The position numbers and the translations under genes were made by a program. The notes beneath the pieces were generated by a model, which ran no database searches, was not told the origin of the DNA, and was given only the letters and a program-made list of their open reading frames with translations. From Silvimonas amylolytica (GTDB lineage: Bacteria; Pseudomonadota; Gammaproteobacteria; Burkholderiales; Chitinibacteraceae), in assembly GCF_014645555.1 (NCBI RefSeq), contig NZ_BMLY01000010.1, positions 1-64,000 of the forward strand: DNA of 64,000 bases. The letters are read 5' to 3'. Shown one piece after another: positions 52,988-62,219 of the stretch; positions within the stretch are counted from its first letter, which is position 1, and each line of letters opens with the position of its first letter.

Positions 52988-54629
52988 GCTGTACTCCCTC
53001 GTCGGGTTCGGACTGCGACGCGTAGCGTGTTGCTGCGGGAGACAGCATATACCGGTTACGACCGCTGGTTTTAGCTTCGTACAGCGCGGCATCGGCTTCG
53101 CGATAAGCGGTATCCAGGGCCAGCGCGTTGTCTGGGCCGATGAGCGTCGCGCCCAAAGAAATGGTCACCTTGCCCCAGCTGCTTTTTTCATGCGCAATGG
53201 CTAGCGCACGCACCGCCTCGCAAATGTTATCCATCAATCCGGCGAGGTGTCGCGGATCGTTCAGTTGTACCAGTACGGCGAATTCTTCGCCGCCAACCCG
53301 GAACACGCCATCGGTGGCGCGTTTGACGGTACTGCGCAAGGTGCTGGCGACGCGTTGCAAGGTCTGATCGCCCCCCTGGTGGCCGTAAAAGTCGTTGTAC
53401 TTCTTGAAATGGTCGATATCCAGGATAGCCATACCCAGCCATTGGCCATTGCGCTGGCTATGCGCCACTTCGCGCTGGGCGATATCGTCAAAATGACGCC
53501 GGTTAAAGAGGCCGGTCAGGCCATCACGGATCGACATATCCTGCATGTCACGCATGGCGCGTACCAGCAAGAGCAGCAACACCACGCACCCCATGGATGC
53601 AATGGTCGCGCCGACCAGTAACAACGTCACCCTGAATGCCTGCAAAAGCATGGCATGGTGATCCACCTCAACCACCAGCAACCAATTGGCCGATTTGAGC
53701 GGATACACCAGATAACGTGTATCGCCGCTGCCGACGGCTTGACCGCGTGCCGCGCCCAGCACACCGGCGGGTAGCAGGGGATTGTCGGGCTGCAGCAGAT
53801 TCACCCCGTTGCTTTTGTCGACCAGGCTTTCTGTTGCATGGCGGATATGACGCACTTTGAGCGTGTCGACCAGGGTTTGCAGCCTGACATCCACACTCAG
53901 TACGCCCATGAATTGGCCGTGATCGTAGAGTGGCTTGCTCACTGTCACGATCTTGCCTTTGCCGGCGGTGTCATCGTAGACCGCGCTCCAGACCGTGGTC
54001 CGTGCAGGATTCGCCGTGGGCCCGGCCTCGGTATAAGTGCGTGCCGCCAGGTCTTGCGCCCGATATAAATGCAGCGCGCCGGTTTTGATGTCGGGCGGGG
54101 GATAAAAATAAACAAAGCCTGCTTCAGAGCGGTAATACACCCAGGGCAAATGGACGTCGCGCTGTTTGAGCGCGCGGAACATCGGGGTCAGACCGAGCGC
54201 CATGGACATCTCGTGCGCTTGGGGCGAGCCATGTTCCGGAGGGGCTCCGTGACCTGTTAACAGCCCCTGGTCATCAGGGCCAAAACCAGGCAGCAGCGCC
54301 AACTGATAACTTTGCTGGTCTGCGGTGGGCTTCAGATAACGGGTGATATCCAGGTTCAGGGTATAGCGTCCGCTCAGCAGTTCACTGGCTTCATCGGCGA
54401 GTGTTTCCAGGTACTGCCGACGCAAGTCCAGTTCATGATCCAGATTGGCCGCGATAAACGCGCCGGCTTCATCCGTGGCGCGATACTCGGTTTTCAGATT
54501 CTGGCCAAAGCGGTAAACGCCGCTCAAGAACCCGCCTGTCACCAGGATGATCGCCGCCACCAACACCAGCATGCGCATGCGGCCTGTGTTGTCGCGAGAG
54601 GCAAAACGGGTGCTGGCAAGGCTAGCCAT
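52980..54629 (-). CDS. Membrane diguanylate cyclase with periplasmic Cache-type sensor
   Basis: A 549-residue protein. A transmembrane helix (about 18-40), a large periplasmic region (about 41-325) with dCache features (VWSAVYDDTAGKGKIVTVSK, then GVLSVDVRLQTL), a second helix (about 328-350) and a GGDEF domain (about 375-535). The active-site motif is GGEEF, with an RxxD inhibitory site (RATD) five residues upstream, so it should make c-di-GMP with product inhibition. Cache domains bind small ligands such as amino acids or organic acids. The start is the ATG before ASLASTRF. It is divergent from a second GGDEF gene. Confidence 0.9.
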   Translation of the reverse strand: MASLASTRFASRDNTGRMRMLVLVAAIILVTGGFLSGVYRFGQNLKTEYRATDEAGAFIAANLDHELDLRRQYLETLADEASELLSGRYTLNLDITRYLKPTADQQSYQLALLPGFGPDDQGLLTGHGAPPEHGSPQAHEMSMALGLTPMFRALKQRDVHLPWVYYRSEAGFVYFYPPPDIKTGALHLYRAQDLAARTYTEAGPTANPARTTVWSAVYDDTAGKGKIVTVSKPLYDHGQFMGVLSVDVRLQTLVDTLKVRHIRHATESLVDKSNGVNLLQPDNPLLPAGVLGAARGQAVGSGDTRYLVYPLKSANWLLVVEVDHHAMLLQAFRVTLLLVGATIASMGCVVLLLLLVRAMRDMQDMSIRDGLTGLFNRRHFDDIAQREVAHSQRNGQWLGMAILDIDHFKKYNDFYGHQGGDQTLQRVASTLRSTVKRATDGVFRVGGEEFAVLVQLNDPRHLAGLMDNICEAVRALAIAHEKSSWGKVTISLGATLIGPDNALALDTAYREADAALYEAKTSGRNRYMLSPAATRYASQSEPDEGVQHE

Positions 54630-55096
54630 GAACACACAATCCCGGGAAGAAAACCACACTTCGGTTCTGTCAGAAAACCGTCACTGGCGCAGAAAATTCA
54701 TACGGTTAGCTGACAATGTAGTCGACGCGCTCGCCAATTGCATGCCGCCAATGCCTTGTTGCGCAGTATCACCGACGAATGTGTCGCATTTCTCTGGCCG
54801 CTTGGGTTTGCAATCGGTGTCAGATTGTGAAGAAAACAGATTGCACACAACGGAAGCTGCCGATTGTCGAAAACTCTGTGCTGTATGTCCTGATTGCGGG
54901 GGAAATCCGCACCCTCTTCAGACCATTCTGACGGCATAATCTGGGAAAAGCCGGACATGTCCTACGGTGTTGCCGCAACACATGGGGCGTGATTCAGACC
55001 AACCGGCGCCCAGCCACCGACAAAAACATCGCCAGATTACTGGTTCCGCGCATTTGCCCATGCGCTGGAGCGAAGCCAGTTCAGGGAGGGGCAAAC
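54630..55096. other. Divergent intergenic region between two GGDEF genes
   Basis: 467 bp without a supported gene. TCAGA-CCAT-TCTGA (54918-54931) is an inverted repeat directly upstream of a CATAATCT stretch that could be a -10 element for the GAF-GGDEF gene. No T-run terminator is seen. Confidence 0.35.
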
Positions 55097-56122
55097 ATGG
55101 AATCGATTCTGCTCAAATTGTCTGATTCAGTCTCCGGTGCACAGACACTGGAAGAACTGACCCGGCCATTGCTGGAAATGCTCCACGCCGTGACCGGGCT
55201 GGAATCTACTTATCTGACGTCGATTGATCTGGAGAAAGGCCTCCAGCACATTCTGTATGCACGCAATACATCAAGCACTTTCGCGATTCCGGAAGGGCTG
55301 ACGGTGGATTGGAATGACACCCTGTGCAAGCGGGCGCTGGATGAGAACCGTGGTTTTACCAATGAAGTGAGTGATTGCTGGGGAGACTCGGACGCCGCGC
55401 GCGCATTGGGTATCCAGACCTATCTCTCCACGCCCATCCGGACCGGTGGCGGCAATCTCTACGGCACCTTGTGTGCAGCCAGTGCCAGTCGGCGCGAAGT
55501 CACCCCTGATATCCGCAAGATCATCGACCTGTTTGCGCGCTTGATTGCCCAGCATGTCGAGCGAGAGTCGTTGCTGAACAAGTTGCGTGAAGCCAATATC
55601 GAACTGTCTGCCATGGCGCTGACCGACCCCCTCACCAGCCTGCCCAATCGTCGGGCTTTGCTGGATGAACTGGCACGGATGTTTGCCATTGCCCAGCGCG
55701 AAACCCGCAGCGTACTGATCGCCTTTCTGGATCTGGACGGGTTTAAACAGATCAACGACACATGGGGCCACGACGCGGGTGATGCGTTGCTGCAGACCAT
55801 CGCACAGCAATTGGCGCAGCAACGGCGCGCCGGTGATTTCATTGCGCGCGTAGGAGGCGATGAGTTTGTTGCTGTGGGCGTAGGGCCGCGTCCGGGTGAA
55901 CAAGCCGACGATGCCGCTGAGGCCTTTGGTTTGCGGTTGTTTGAGAGAACCCGCGCGACAGTTGGCGCGGGCAAGGTCCAGTTTGATTACGCGGGGGCCA
56001 GCGTGGGTGCCATCGCGATCGACCCGGCTGCGGCCACCATCAGTGAAGCCTTAAGCCAGGCCGATTCGGCCATGTACAAGGTCAAGCAGCGCCGCGCTCG
56101 TCGCACCCCGTCGGCCTGCTGA
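55097..56122 (+). CDS. GAF-GGDEF diguanylate cyclase
   Basis: A 341-residue soluble protein. A GAF domain (about 10-165; STPIRTGGGNLYGTLCAAS is typical) precedes a GGDEF domain (about 170-335). The catalytic GGDEF is intact (ARVGGDEFVAV), and RAGD five residues upstream is an RxxD inhibitory site. GAF domains bind cyclic nucleotides, haem or other small ligands, so it is a cytoplasmic counterpart to the divergent Cache-GGDEF protein. The start is the ATG behind GGGAGGGG; a longer in-frame extension is disfavoured. Confidence 0.92.
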   Translation: MESILLKLSDSVSGAQTLEELTRPLLEMLHAVTGLESTYLTSIDLEKGLQHILYARNTSSTFAIPEGLTVDWNDTLCKRALDENRGFTNEVSDCWGDSDAARALGIQTYLSTPIRTGGGNLYGTLCAASASRREVTPDIRKIIDLFARLIAQHVERESLLNKLREANIELSAMALTDPLTSLPNRRALLDELARMFAIAQRETRSVLIAFLDLDGFKQINDTWGHDAGDALLQTIAQQLAQQRRAGDFIARVGGDEFVAVGVGPRPGEQADDAAEAFGLRLFERTRATVGAGKVQFDYAGASVGAIAIDPAAATISEALSQADSAMYKVKQRRARRTPSAC

Positions 56123-56135
56123 TCGGGCGGTACGC

Positions 56136-57053
56136 CTAGTTCAGGATGAAATGATGAGCCTGCGGCGTGGGCTGCGTCATGGGCTCGCCCAGGACATCCA
56201 TGATCGATGACTCGATGGTATGGCTCAGTGCTGCCAGCGGCAGGTCGTTGGGCTCCAGTCCGAATGGATCTTCCAGCTCTTCCCCGATCATATCCAGCGC
56301 CATGTAGGTATAAGCGATAAACGCCGCAATCAACGGGGTCAGCCAGCCGATGCTCGTCGCCAGACCAATGGGTAGCAGCAAGCAATACAGCGTCACAGTC
56401 CGGTTCAACAGCACGCGATAACTGAATGGAATGGGCGTGCTGGCAATACGCTCGCAACCGCCGATCATCTCTGAAAGCTTGTTCAGATTTTCGTCAATGG
56501 ACTGATATTGCAATGCAGTCAGCGTGCCATCACGCAGGAGCGCCGCACATTCGGTGCCGAGCCAGTGCAGGATAAACGCGGGTTTGAAACGGGACTGCGC
56601 CACACTTTCAAGCGTTTCTGGCGGCAACAGGCGTGCCATGTGGGCCGATTGATCGGTATTACGCAATTGGCCCAGTAACGCATAAGTACAAGCGGCCAGC
56701 CCACGCCCCAATCTGACCACCGCAGGGTGGTCTGGCGCGGCTGCATGCACCTGGCGGATGACCGAGCGTGCAGCGACCAGCATGCCGCCCCAGAGTTTGC
56801 GGGCTTCCCAATACCGCTCATAGCTGACCGAGTTACGAAAACCCAGAAAAATCGCCAGTGCGATGCCCATCAGGGTGAATGGCGGAATACTGAGCGATGA
56901 ATTGGCATGCTCCAAAGACCACCAACCGCGCGCCAGCACGGCAATCACGGACACGCCGGCCACCACAGCAAGCCGCAGCGCAATCCGGCCGAGCACGGAG
57001 CCGCGCCAGACAAACAGAAGGGAAATCCAGTGGCCGTGGGGGCGGATGATCAT
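56136..57053 (-). CDS. Bestrophin-like anion channel (UPF0187)
   Basis: A 305-residue membrane protein. It begins MIIRPHGHWISLLFVWRGSV and has GIALAIFLGFRNSVSYERYW, ARKLWGGMLVAARSVIRQV and a late TYMALDMIGEELEDPFG, the arrangement of bacterial bestrophin homologues. These form pentameric channels. The acidic EELEDPFG segment corresponds to the Ca2+-clasp region of animal bestrophins. Four to five membrane helices are evident. It converges on the GAF-GGDEF gene, 14 bp apart. Confidence 0.9.
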   Translation of the reverse strand: MIIRPHGHWISLLFVWRGSVLGRIALRLAVVAGVSVIAVLARGWWSLEHANSSLSIPPFTLMGIALAIFLGFRNSVSYERYWEARKLWGGMLVAARSVIRQVHAAAPDHPAVVRLGRGLAACTYALLGQLRNTDQSAHMARLLPPETLESVAQSRFKPAFILHWLGTECAALLRDGTLTALQYQSIDENLNKLSEMIGGCERIASTPIPFSYRVLLNRTVTLYCLLLPIGLATSIGWLTPLIAAFIAYTYMALDMIGEELEDPFGLEPNDLPLAALSHTIESSIMDVLGEPMTQPTPQAHHFILN

Positions 57054-57161
57054 GGCGTTGTCATGGCTGCGGGAGGACGGGTTGGTATGTTACTCCTGAG
57101 CGCTTTGATGCTGCTCAAGCGTTGTAATGGCAATTTTTAACTTTTGCCGGATTCAGGTACT

Positions 57162-57194
57162 GAAAAACAAAAGCCCCGCCAGATAAGGCGGGGC
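57162..57194 (-). terminator. Rho-independent terminator
   Basis: Read on the minus strand, GCCCCGCC-TTATCT-GGCGGGGC is followed by TTTTGTTTTT. It lies 24 bp after the stop of the Pro/Thr-rich gene. Confidence 0.85.
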
Positions 57195-57217
57195 AACCTG
57201 GTCTTTGGTGGATGGCT

Positions 57218-58444
57218 TCAGGCAGAAACGCTGACTGAACTGGGCGTCGGACTGCTGCCGGAATACGTGTCGCCCACTTTGCTGGAGGATGCCGGCGTTG
57301 GGGTGTAATTGGTCAGACTGGTACCGGTACCCAGTTGATGCAGCCCGTTTTCGTCGGTGATGGTGACGCTTGTCGTGCCGCTGGCATCGGTTGCCGTGCT
57401 GGTGCTGCCCACACCGGTATCCGCGTTGTTACCCGTTGTGCCTGTATGGCCTGACGTATCACCGCTACCGGCATTGCTCGTCGTGACGGTGGCGCCGTTT
57501 AGTGCGGACAGCCAGTCACTCATTTGCTTGAACAAGGTGTCGTTCAGGTTCACGAGAAAACTCACCGCGCTGGATTCAAACTGCAACAAGGAGCCCAGCC
57601 AGTCGTTCTGGCCATTGCCCGTGCTGCTCCCGCTGGTTGGGGCGGGCGCTGGCGTGGAGGATGTCGGCGCAGGCGTTGGTGTGGGTGCGGTCGAGGTCGG
57701 CGCAGGCGTGGGCGAACTGGTGGTGGGGGTCGGCGCTGGCGCAGGGCTGGCCGAAGGAATAGGCACGTTCACCGACGGCACGCCACTGTTGCCGCTACTG
57801 CTGCTGGTGGGGGTGCCACTACCGCTGGTCGACGGGGCCGGGGTGGGCGCGGGTAGTGACGGCAGCTGGTGGCCACTGTCCGGATTGCTGGCGTGGGCAT
57901 TCGTGCCGCCAGACCAGGATTCGGCCTCAAGCAACGTCATCGATGCAGTGAAGCCCAGCGTGCGGCCATCCGCAGTCGTGATAGTGCCGCTGAGATTCAG
58001 CGCCATGCCAAAGGCAGCGTACAGGTTGCCATTGCTGCCACTGCTGCTATTGCTGCCATGGCCATGATGACCCGACGCGCCACCCGAGATGCCGATCTGG
58101 GTCCCCTCAGCCAACTGACCGGTGAACTGCATGCCGGTAATGCTGGTGCCCAGCATCTGCTCCATCATGGAGCGGAAAATATCCACTTCCGGGCTGATCT
58201 GACTGGCCAACCCGTTCTGGCTACCGGTCTGGCTGGCGCTGGCGGCTTGTTGCCCGGCCTGCGACAGTTGCACGTCCGTGCTGGGGCTGGGCGCGGCAGT
58301 GCTGTCGCCGCTGCTGTCCGAGCTACCTGCGCTGGGCGTGCCGCTGTTACTGGTGCTGTCCGGTTGCCAGGTACCGGAGAACTGCTCCTGATACAACATA
58401 GCCAGGGAGGAGGCGAGAGACTGACGTGCTTGGTCGACATGCAT
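57218..58444 (-). CDS. Pro/Thr/Ser-rich protein of unknown function
   Basis: A 408-residue protein not recognised as any family. Residues 1-30 form a short helix (DQARQSLASSLAMLYQEQFS), followed by a Ser/Gly/Gln-rich linker. A structured segment (about 85-185) contains EVDIFRSMMEQMLGTSITGM and beta strands. About 190-275 is a long PTPAPTS-type linker, then a second helical piece (about 280-320, LLQFESSAVSFLVNLNDTLF) and a Thr/Gly-rich tail. There is no signal peptide. This resembles secreted or surface-assembly proteins exported without Sec, but this is inference. A terminator follows, and no operon partner is present. Confidence 0.65.
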   Translation of the reverse strand: MHVDQARQSLASSLAMLYQEQFSGTWQPDSTSNSGTPSAGSSDSSGDSTAAPSPSTDVQLSQAGQQAASASQTGSQNGLASQISPEVDIFRSMMEQMLGTSITGMQFTGQLAEGTQIGISGGASGHHGHGSNSSSGSNGNLYAAFGMALNLSGTITTADGRTLGFTASMTLLEAESWSGGTNAHASNPDSGHQLPSLPAPTPAPSTSGSGTPTSSSSGNSGVPSVNVPIPSASPAPAPTPTTSSPTPAPTSTAPTPTPAPTSSTPAPAPTSGSSTGNGQNDWLGSLLQFESSAVSFLVNLNDTLFKQMSDWLSALNGATVTTSNAGSGDTSGHTGTTGNNADTGVGSTSTATDASGTTSVTITDENGLHQLGTGTSLTNYTPTPASSSKVGDTYSGSSPTPSSVSVSA

Positions 58445-58580
58445 GATTGGACTCCGGAATAGCGCGGTTTTCCGGTGTATCGACGTGTATCAGAACTGCT
58501 TGAGGCTTACGACTGGCATAAAGCGACTGACGGTAGGTTTGGGGATAAACGGTTGCATTTGTTGTAAGTAATGAGCGGAA

Positions 58581-58605
58581 AAAGCCCGGCACGAAGCCGG
58601 GCTTT
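58581..58605 (-). terminator. Rho-independent terminator
   Basis: The 10-bp stem AAAGCCCGGC/GCCGGGCTTT with a 5-base loop is followed on the minus strand by TTTTTCC. It lies 25 bp after the GH3 gene. Confidence 0.87.
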
Positions 58606-58629
58606 GTCTCGCGGTGTATCGCAGACGTC

Positions 58630-60657
58630 TTAGTAAGACAGGCCGTAACCGAACGGGTAAAGCGGGCTGGCGGTGTCGTGCGGGACATCTTCTTTTTGTG
58701 CAGCGACATCGACCATGGATGACGGCAACTCGAACGGCAGCTTGCCTTGCGGTTTGCCCTTGCCGGTAATGACATCAAACAATGCGACATCGCTGGCGCC
58801 AAAGTTGGCAAGGATCGCGCTGGTCTTGTCCTGCACATTGGTCAGAATGGCCGGACGATCCATATAGACCGAGACAATGGTCTTTGGTGCTGCGGTTGCG
58901 GCCTTGATGGCTTCGTAGTCGGCGGCACCATCAACGAACGCCAGGCTGCCTTCATGCTGCATGGAGCCAAACATGTAGTTGGGGTGCAGCGTTTCATACG
59001 GCGTGCTCACACGCAGGATGGCGACATCTGCATCTTGCGGCGCGCTGACCACCGTGAAGCCATAGCTCTGTGCCACAGCGGCATCTACGCCATACAGCCA
59101 GACCTTCTTGCCCGTCAGCGCCATCGGCAGAGTGGCATTGTTGTTTTGCAGCAGGACCATGGCGCGGCGTTGCGTATCCAGGGCCAGCGCCTGGAATTCG
59201 GCATTGCCGACAACTTTGCTGGCAGCGCTGGCATCCACATAGGGTTTCTCAAAGAGGCCTTGCTGGAACTTCTGCAGCAACACGCGATAAGCAGACTCGG
59301 TCAGGCGGGTGTTGGTCAGCAAGCCTTGTTGCACGGCCTGAATGAGGTATTCAGGCTCGGTCGCACCACCAAACTGATCCATGCCGGCGTTGACCGACTT
59401 CACATAGCGCTCCAGCTTGGTGGCGGTTTCCATGCCCCATGGCGTACCAAACCCGATGAAAGACGGCGCCACGCCGGTTGGTGTGCCGTTCAGGCAATTG
59501 GCATCACAATCAGAGGTAATGCCCCAGTCGGACAAAATGACGCCCTTGAAGCCATAGCGACCGCGCAAGAGGTCTGTCAGCAGTGCCTTGTCAAAGCCCG
59601 CGCCGACTTGTTCCAGTGTGATGCCGTCGATCGTCACGGAAGTGTCCGGGAACGAGTACGTTGGCATGACGGAGGCCGCATTGGCCGCAAACGCGCCTTC
59701 AAATGGCTTGAGGTGATAGGCAAAGTTATTACCCGGGTAAGTCAGGAAACGGCCGTAGTAGTTGTGGCCGTCAAACCCGTTTCTGGACGCACCATAACCC
59801 ACCCAGTGCTTGACCACGGCCAGCACGCTGCCTGGTTTCAGGCCAGTGCTGCCGCCCTGGAAGCCCTCGATATACGCTTGCACCTGCGCTTTGGCGATGT
59901 CGGCGTCTTCGCCAAAGGTGCCGTTGATCCGCGGCCAGCGCGGTTCGGTTGCCAGGTCAGCCTGTGGAGAGAGCGCTTGCGTAATACCGACGGCCTGATA
60001 CTCCTGGCGGGCGATATCGCCAAAGCGACGGGTCAGATCCGGGTCATTGATGGCAGCAAAGCCCAGAGTCTCTGGCCATTGCGAGAACCCGCTGCTACCC
60101 GCACTCGCGCCCAGGGTGTACTGGAAATGGTTGCGCGGGTCGGTACTGATCGACACCGGGATAGCCAGACGCGATTGTTCTGCCAGCTTCTGGATGTTGT
60201 TGTATTGCTCCGCCATGGTTTGCGGATCGCCGCCCATGCGCGTGATAAAAGTGTTGATGAACTGGGTATTGATCAGCGTATTGAACGCGGCAAGGTCATA
60301 CGCATTACCCGTACCTGCACCGGTGGTGTCGTTGAGTACCGGGGCGGTGCCGTGCATCATCAAGCCGGCCTTTTCTTCCAGCGTCAGCCGTGCAACCAGA
60401 TCCTGGGCGCGGACTTCAGGGGAGAGACGCCAGTCTTCATACGGCTCCAGTTTGCCGTCTTTGTTCAAATCCTTGAACTTGAGGCCATCCTGGCTGATCA
60501 GGTTGAGTGAGGTATAGCCAAAGTCTTGCTGGGCCACGCTGCTTGAGCTATCACCGCCATCACTGCCGCCACCGCAGCCGGCCAGCGCCAGCGCTAATGT
60601 GCTGCTGGCCAGCAGAAAGCTACGGGCCGCAAAAGGGGTCGTACACTTCTTTTTCAT
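58630..60657 (-). CDS. GH3-family glycoside hydrolase, lipoprotein
   Basis: A 675-residue lipoprotein (lipobox LAGC, Cys28, with a GGGSDGG linker). A calcium-type EF-hand loop lies near the N-terminus (DLNKDGKLEPYE, 63-74). The TIM barrel follows, with catalytic Asp in FKGVILSDWGI (about 375). The C-terminal alpha/beta sandwich (about 470-670) ends LYPFGYGLSY, as in beta-glucosidases; no FnIII domain is present. It should release glucose or another sugar from beta-linked oligosaccharides at the cell surface. GAGGAG precedes the ATG. It is divergent from an AraC regulator, with the palindrome GTTACATGTGTAAC 30 bp upstream. Confidence 0.92.
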   Translation of the reverse strand: MKKKCTTPFAARSFLLASSTLALALAGCGGGSDGGDSSSSVAQQDFGYTSLNLISQDGLKFKDLNKDGKLEPYEDWRLSPEVRAQDLVARLTLEEKAGLMMHGTAPVLNDTTGAGTGNAYDLAAFNTLINTQFINTFITRMGGDPQTMAEQYNNIQKLAEQSRLAIPVSISTDPRNHFQYTLGASAGSSGFSQWPETLGFAAINDPDLTRRFGDIARQEYQAVGITQALSPQADLATEPRWPRINGTFGEDADIAKAQVQAYIEGFQGGSTGLKPGSVLAVVKHWVGYGASRNGFDGHNYYGRFLTYPGNNFAYHLKPFEGAFAANAASVMPTYSFPDTSVTIDGITLEQVGAGFDKALLTDLLRGRYGFKGVILSDWGITSDCDANCLNGTPTGVAPSFIGFGTPWGMETATKLERYVKSVNAGMDQFGGATEPEYLIQAVQQGLLTNTRLTESAYRVLLQKFQQGLFEKPYVDASAASKVVGNAEFQALALDTQRRAMVLLQNNNATLPMALTGKKVWLYGVDAAVAQSYGFTVVSAPQDADVAILRVSTPYETLHPNYMFGSMQHEGSLAFVDGAADYEAIKAATAAPKTIVSVYMDRPAILTNVQDKTSAILANFGASDVALFDVITGKGKPQGKLPFELPSSMVDVAAQKEDVPHDTASPLYPFGYGLSY

Positions 60658-60985
60658 CGACTACTCCTCAATCGTGGGTTGCTCTTGTTACATGTGTAAC
60701 GGCCCTGTACCGGACCTTGTCCCACTGTACTCATGCAATTTGGGTAGCCTTGACTGAGGGGGGCGTGTTTTTACCTTTAGGGTGCAAGATCGATCGTGCA
60801 GTGCATCAAACGGGTTGCCGCCAGGCGGCAGCGTGGGTCGCAAAGCCGCGCTGCTACTGGATCGGGCTGTGCGTTTGGTCACAAGTCTTTGGGCCGTATG
60901 GACTTTACCTGATGGCCCGACAAGGGATGCCTCGCCAGGATGATTTCAAAAACATCAAACAAGAAATCGCACCCTGGAGGTTTGC
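60658..60985. other. Divergent region between GH3 and AraC genes
   Basis: Besides the palindrome, the right part has GTGCA repeated three times within 25 bp (GGTGCAAGATCGATCGTGCA, then GTGCAT, from 60782). This spacing could serve an AraC-type activator. TTGACT at 60750 may be a -35 element for the plus strand. No gene is supported. Confidence 0.35.
60687..60700. promoter_or_regulatory. Palindromic operator upstream of the GH3 gene
   Basis: GTTACA-TG-TGTAAC is a perfect 14-bp palindrome 30 bp before the GH3 start codon, overlapping the expected promoter or leader. Sugar-responsive LacI or GntR-type repressors use sites of this shape. No such regulator gene is in the window. Confidence 0.5.
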
Positions 60986-62047
60986 ATGCCGGCTCTGCAC
61001 CGTGCATTGGCTCGTACCGTATCTAACCGGATCGCTGTCCATGTTCAGCGTTCAACTGAACAAGCCGGACTATCTGCCGCCCTGTTCGCCCGCCACACGG
61101 GTATTACCGCTGAAGATCTGATCGACCCGCATGGCCGCATTGATGGAGAGCGCCATCGTCGCATGGTGCAACTGGCGGGGCGCCTTGGTTTGCCACCGGT
61201 GGTACTGGAGCGCGACTGTGCGGTGCTGTTTGGCGACTTTCCAGTGCTGGGCAACCTGTGCCTGAACGCGCGCACCCTGCGCGAGGCCTTGGCCGCATTC
61301 AGCACGTATCGCCCCTTGATCGGTGAATTTGATTTCTTGCTGTGCCGCATTGCCGGGCAACAGGTGCGGTTTGAATATCTGGCTGAATTCGCGCCTTCCA
61401 GCGGGTTTCAGGCACTGGCCAATTTTCAGGTGCTGGCCTCGTTGACGCGGGTGTACGACCAGGCCATCCCGACCTGTTTCGCGGTGGAACTGATGGGTAA
61501 AGCGCCACCGCCGTATCTGGTCCGGCGAATCAATGATTTCTTCGGCGCGCCGGTTCGCTACGGCAGCGCCGCCAACCGCATGCAGTTTGCTGCGCCCATG
61601 CTTGATGACCCGTTTGCCCAGCACAACGCCATGCTTGCGCCCATGTTGCAGCAGCATGCACAGCAAGAACTGGACCGGATCCAGCAATTACATTCTTTTG
61701 CGGCCAGCGTGGAGAATCTGATTCTGGCGTTCATCAACGATCCGCAGACCGATACGCGCGGCTCAGCACTCTTGCAGCAATTGTGTGACCGGTTGCAGAC
61801 CTCGCGATGGTCGTTGCACCGGCAGTTACAACTGGAAGGGACGCATTTCAGAGCGCTTGAAATGAAGGTAAAGATCAATGAGTCTCGCCGTTTGCTGGGT
61901 AATCCGCAGATCACGCTGGCGCAGATCAGCGAGCAATTGGGATTTGCATCGCAAAGTGCATTCACGCGGTTCTTCAGGGCAAGACATGAGATGGCGCCGC
62001 TGGCCTTCCGGCAGCACGCGTTGCTGCGGGTCAGAGCCCCGGCCTGA
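60986..62047 (+). CDS. AraC-family regulator (OruR/ArgR-like N-terminal domain)
   Basis: A 353-residue regulator. The N-terminal ligand-binding domain (about 20-220; GNLCLNARTLREALAAFSTY is typical of the Arabinose_bd group) precedes the AraC helix-turn-helix region (about 250-345) with SRRLLGNPQITLAQISEQLG and FASQSAFTRFFRARHEMAPL. TGGAGG lies 5 bp before the ATG. It probably regulates the divergent GH3 gene. Its C-terminal recognition helix pair is intact. Confidence 0.88.
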   Translation: MPALHRALARTVSNRIAVHVQRSTEQAGLSAALFARHTGITAEDLIDPHGRIDGERHRRMVQLAGRLGLPPVVLERDCAVLFGDFPVLGNLCLNARTLREALAAFSTYRPLIGEFDFLLCRIAGQQVRFEYLAEFAPSSGFQALANFQVLASLTRVYDQAIPTCFAVELMGKAPPPYLVRRINDFFGAPVRYGSAANRMQFAAPMLDDPFAQHNAMLAPMLQQHAQQELDRIQQLHSFAASVENLILAFINDPQTDTRGSALLQQLCDRLQTSRWSLHRQLQLEGTHFRALEMKVKINESRRLLGNPQITLAQISEQLGFASQSAFTRFFRARHEMAPLAFRQHALLRVRAPA

Positions 62048-62162
62048 GTGGTGATGGCGGGAAATGAAAAAGACAAGCAGGCGACAGTACCTGGGAAGAA
62101 GTGGACAGACCCGGCTTGTGGCCACCTGCTTGTAGACGGAGAGTCGTCGAGTGCCTTGAAGT

Positions 62163-62190
62163 AAAAAGCCCGCTGTTGCGGCGGGCTTTT
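62163..62190. terminator. Bidirectional terminator
   Basis: AAAAGCCCGC and GCGGGCTTTT flank a short loop. The stem ends in A and T runs, and the structure sits between the convergent AraC and small repeat-protein genes. Confidence 0.87.
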
Positions 62191-62219
62191 CCTGGCAACA
62201 AATCTTTTAAAGCAACGAT

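Noticed and set aside
54547-54958. Frames on both strands in the gap between the GGDEF genes
   Set aside because: Cys-rich, low-complexity translations without ribosome binding sites, and each would overlap the divergent promoters.
57638-57860. Tandem-repeat DNA or CRISPR-like array in the Pro/Thr linker region
   Set aside because: The repetition reflects PTPAPTS-type codons, with irregular unit length and no unique spacers.
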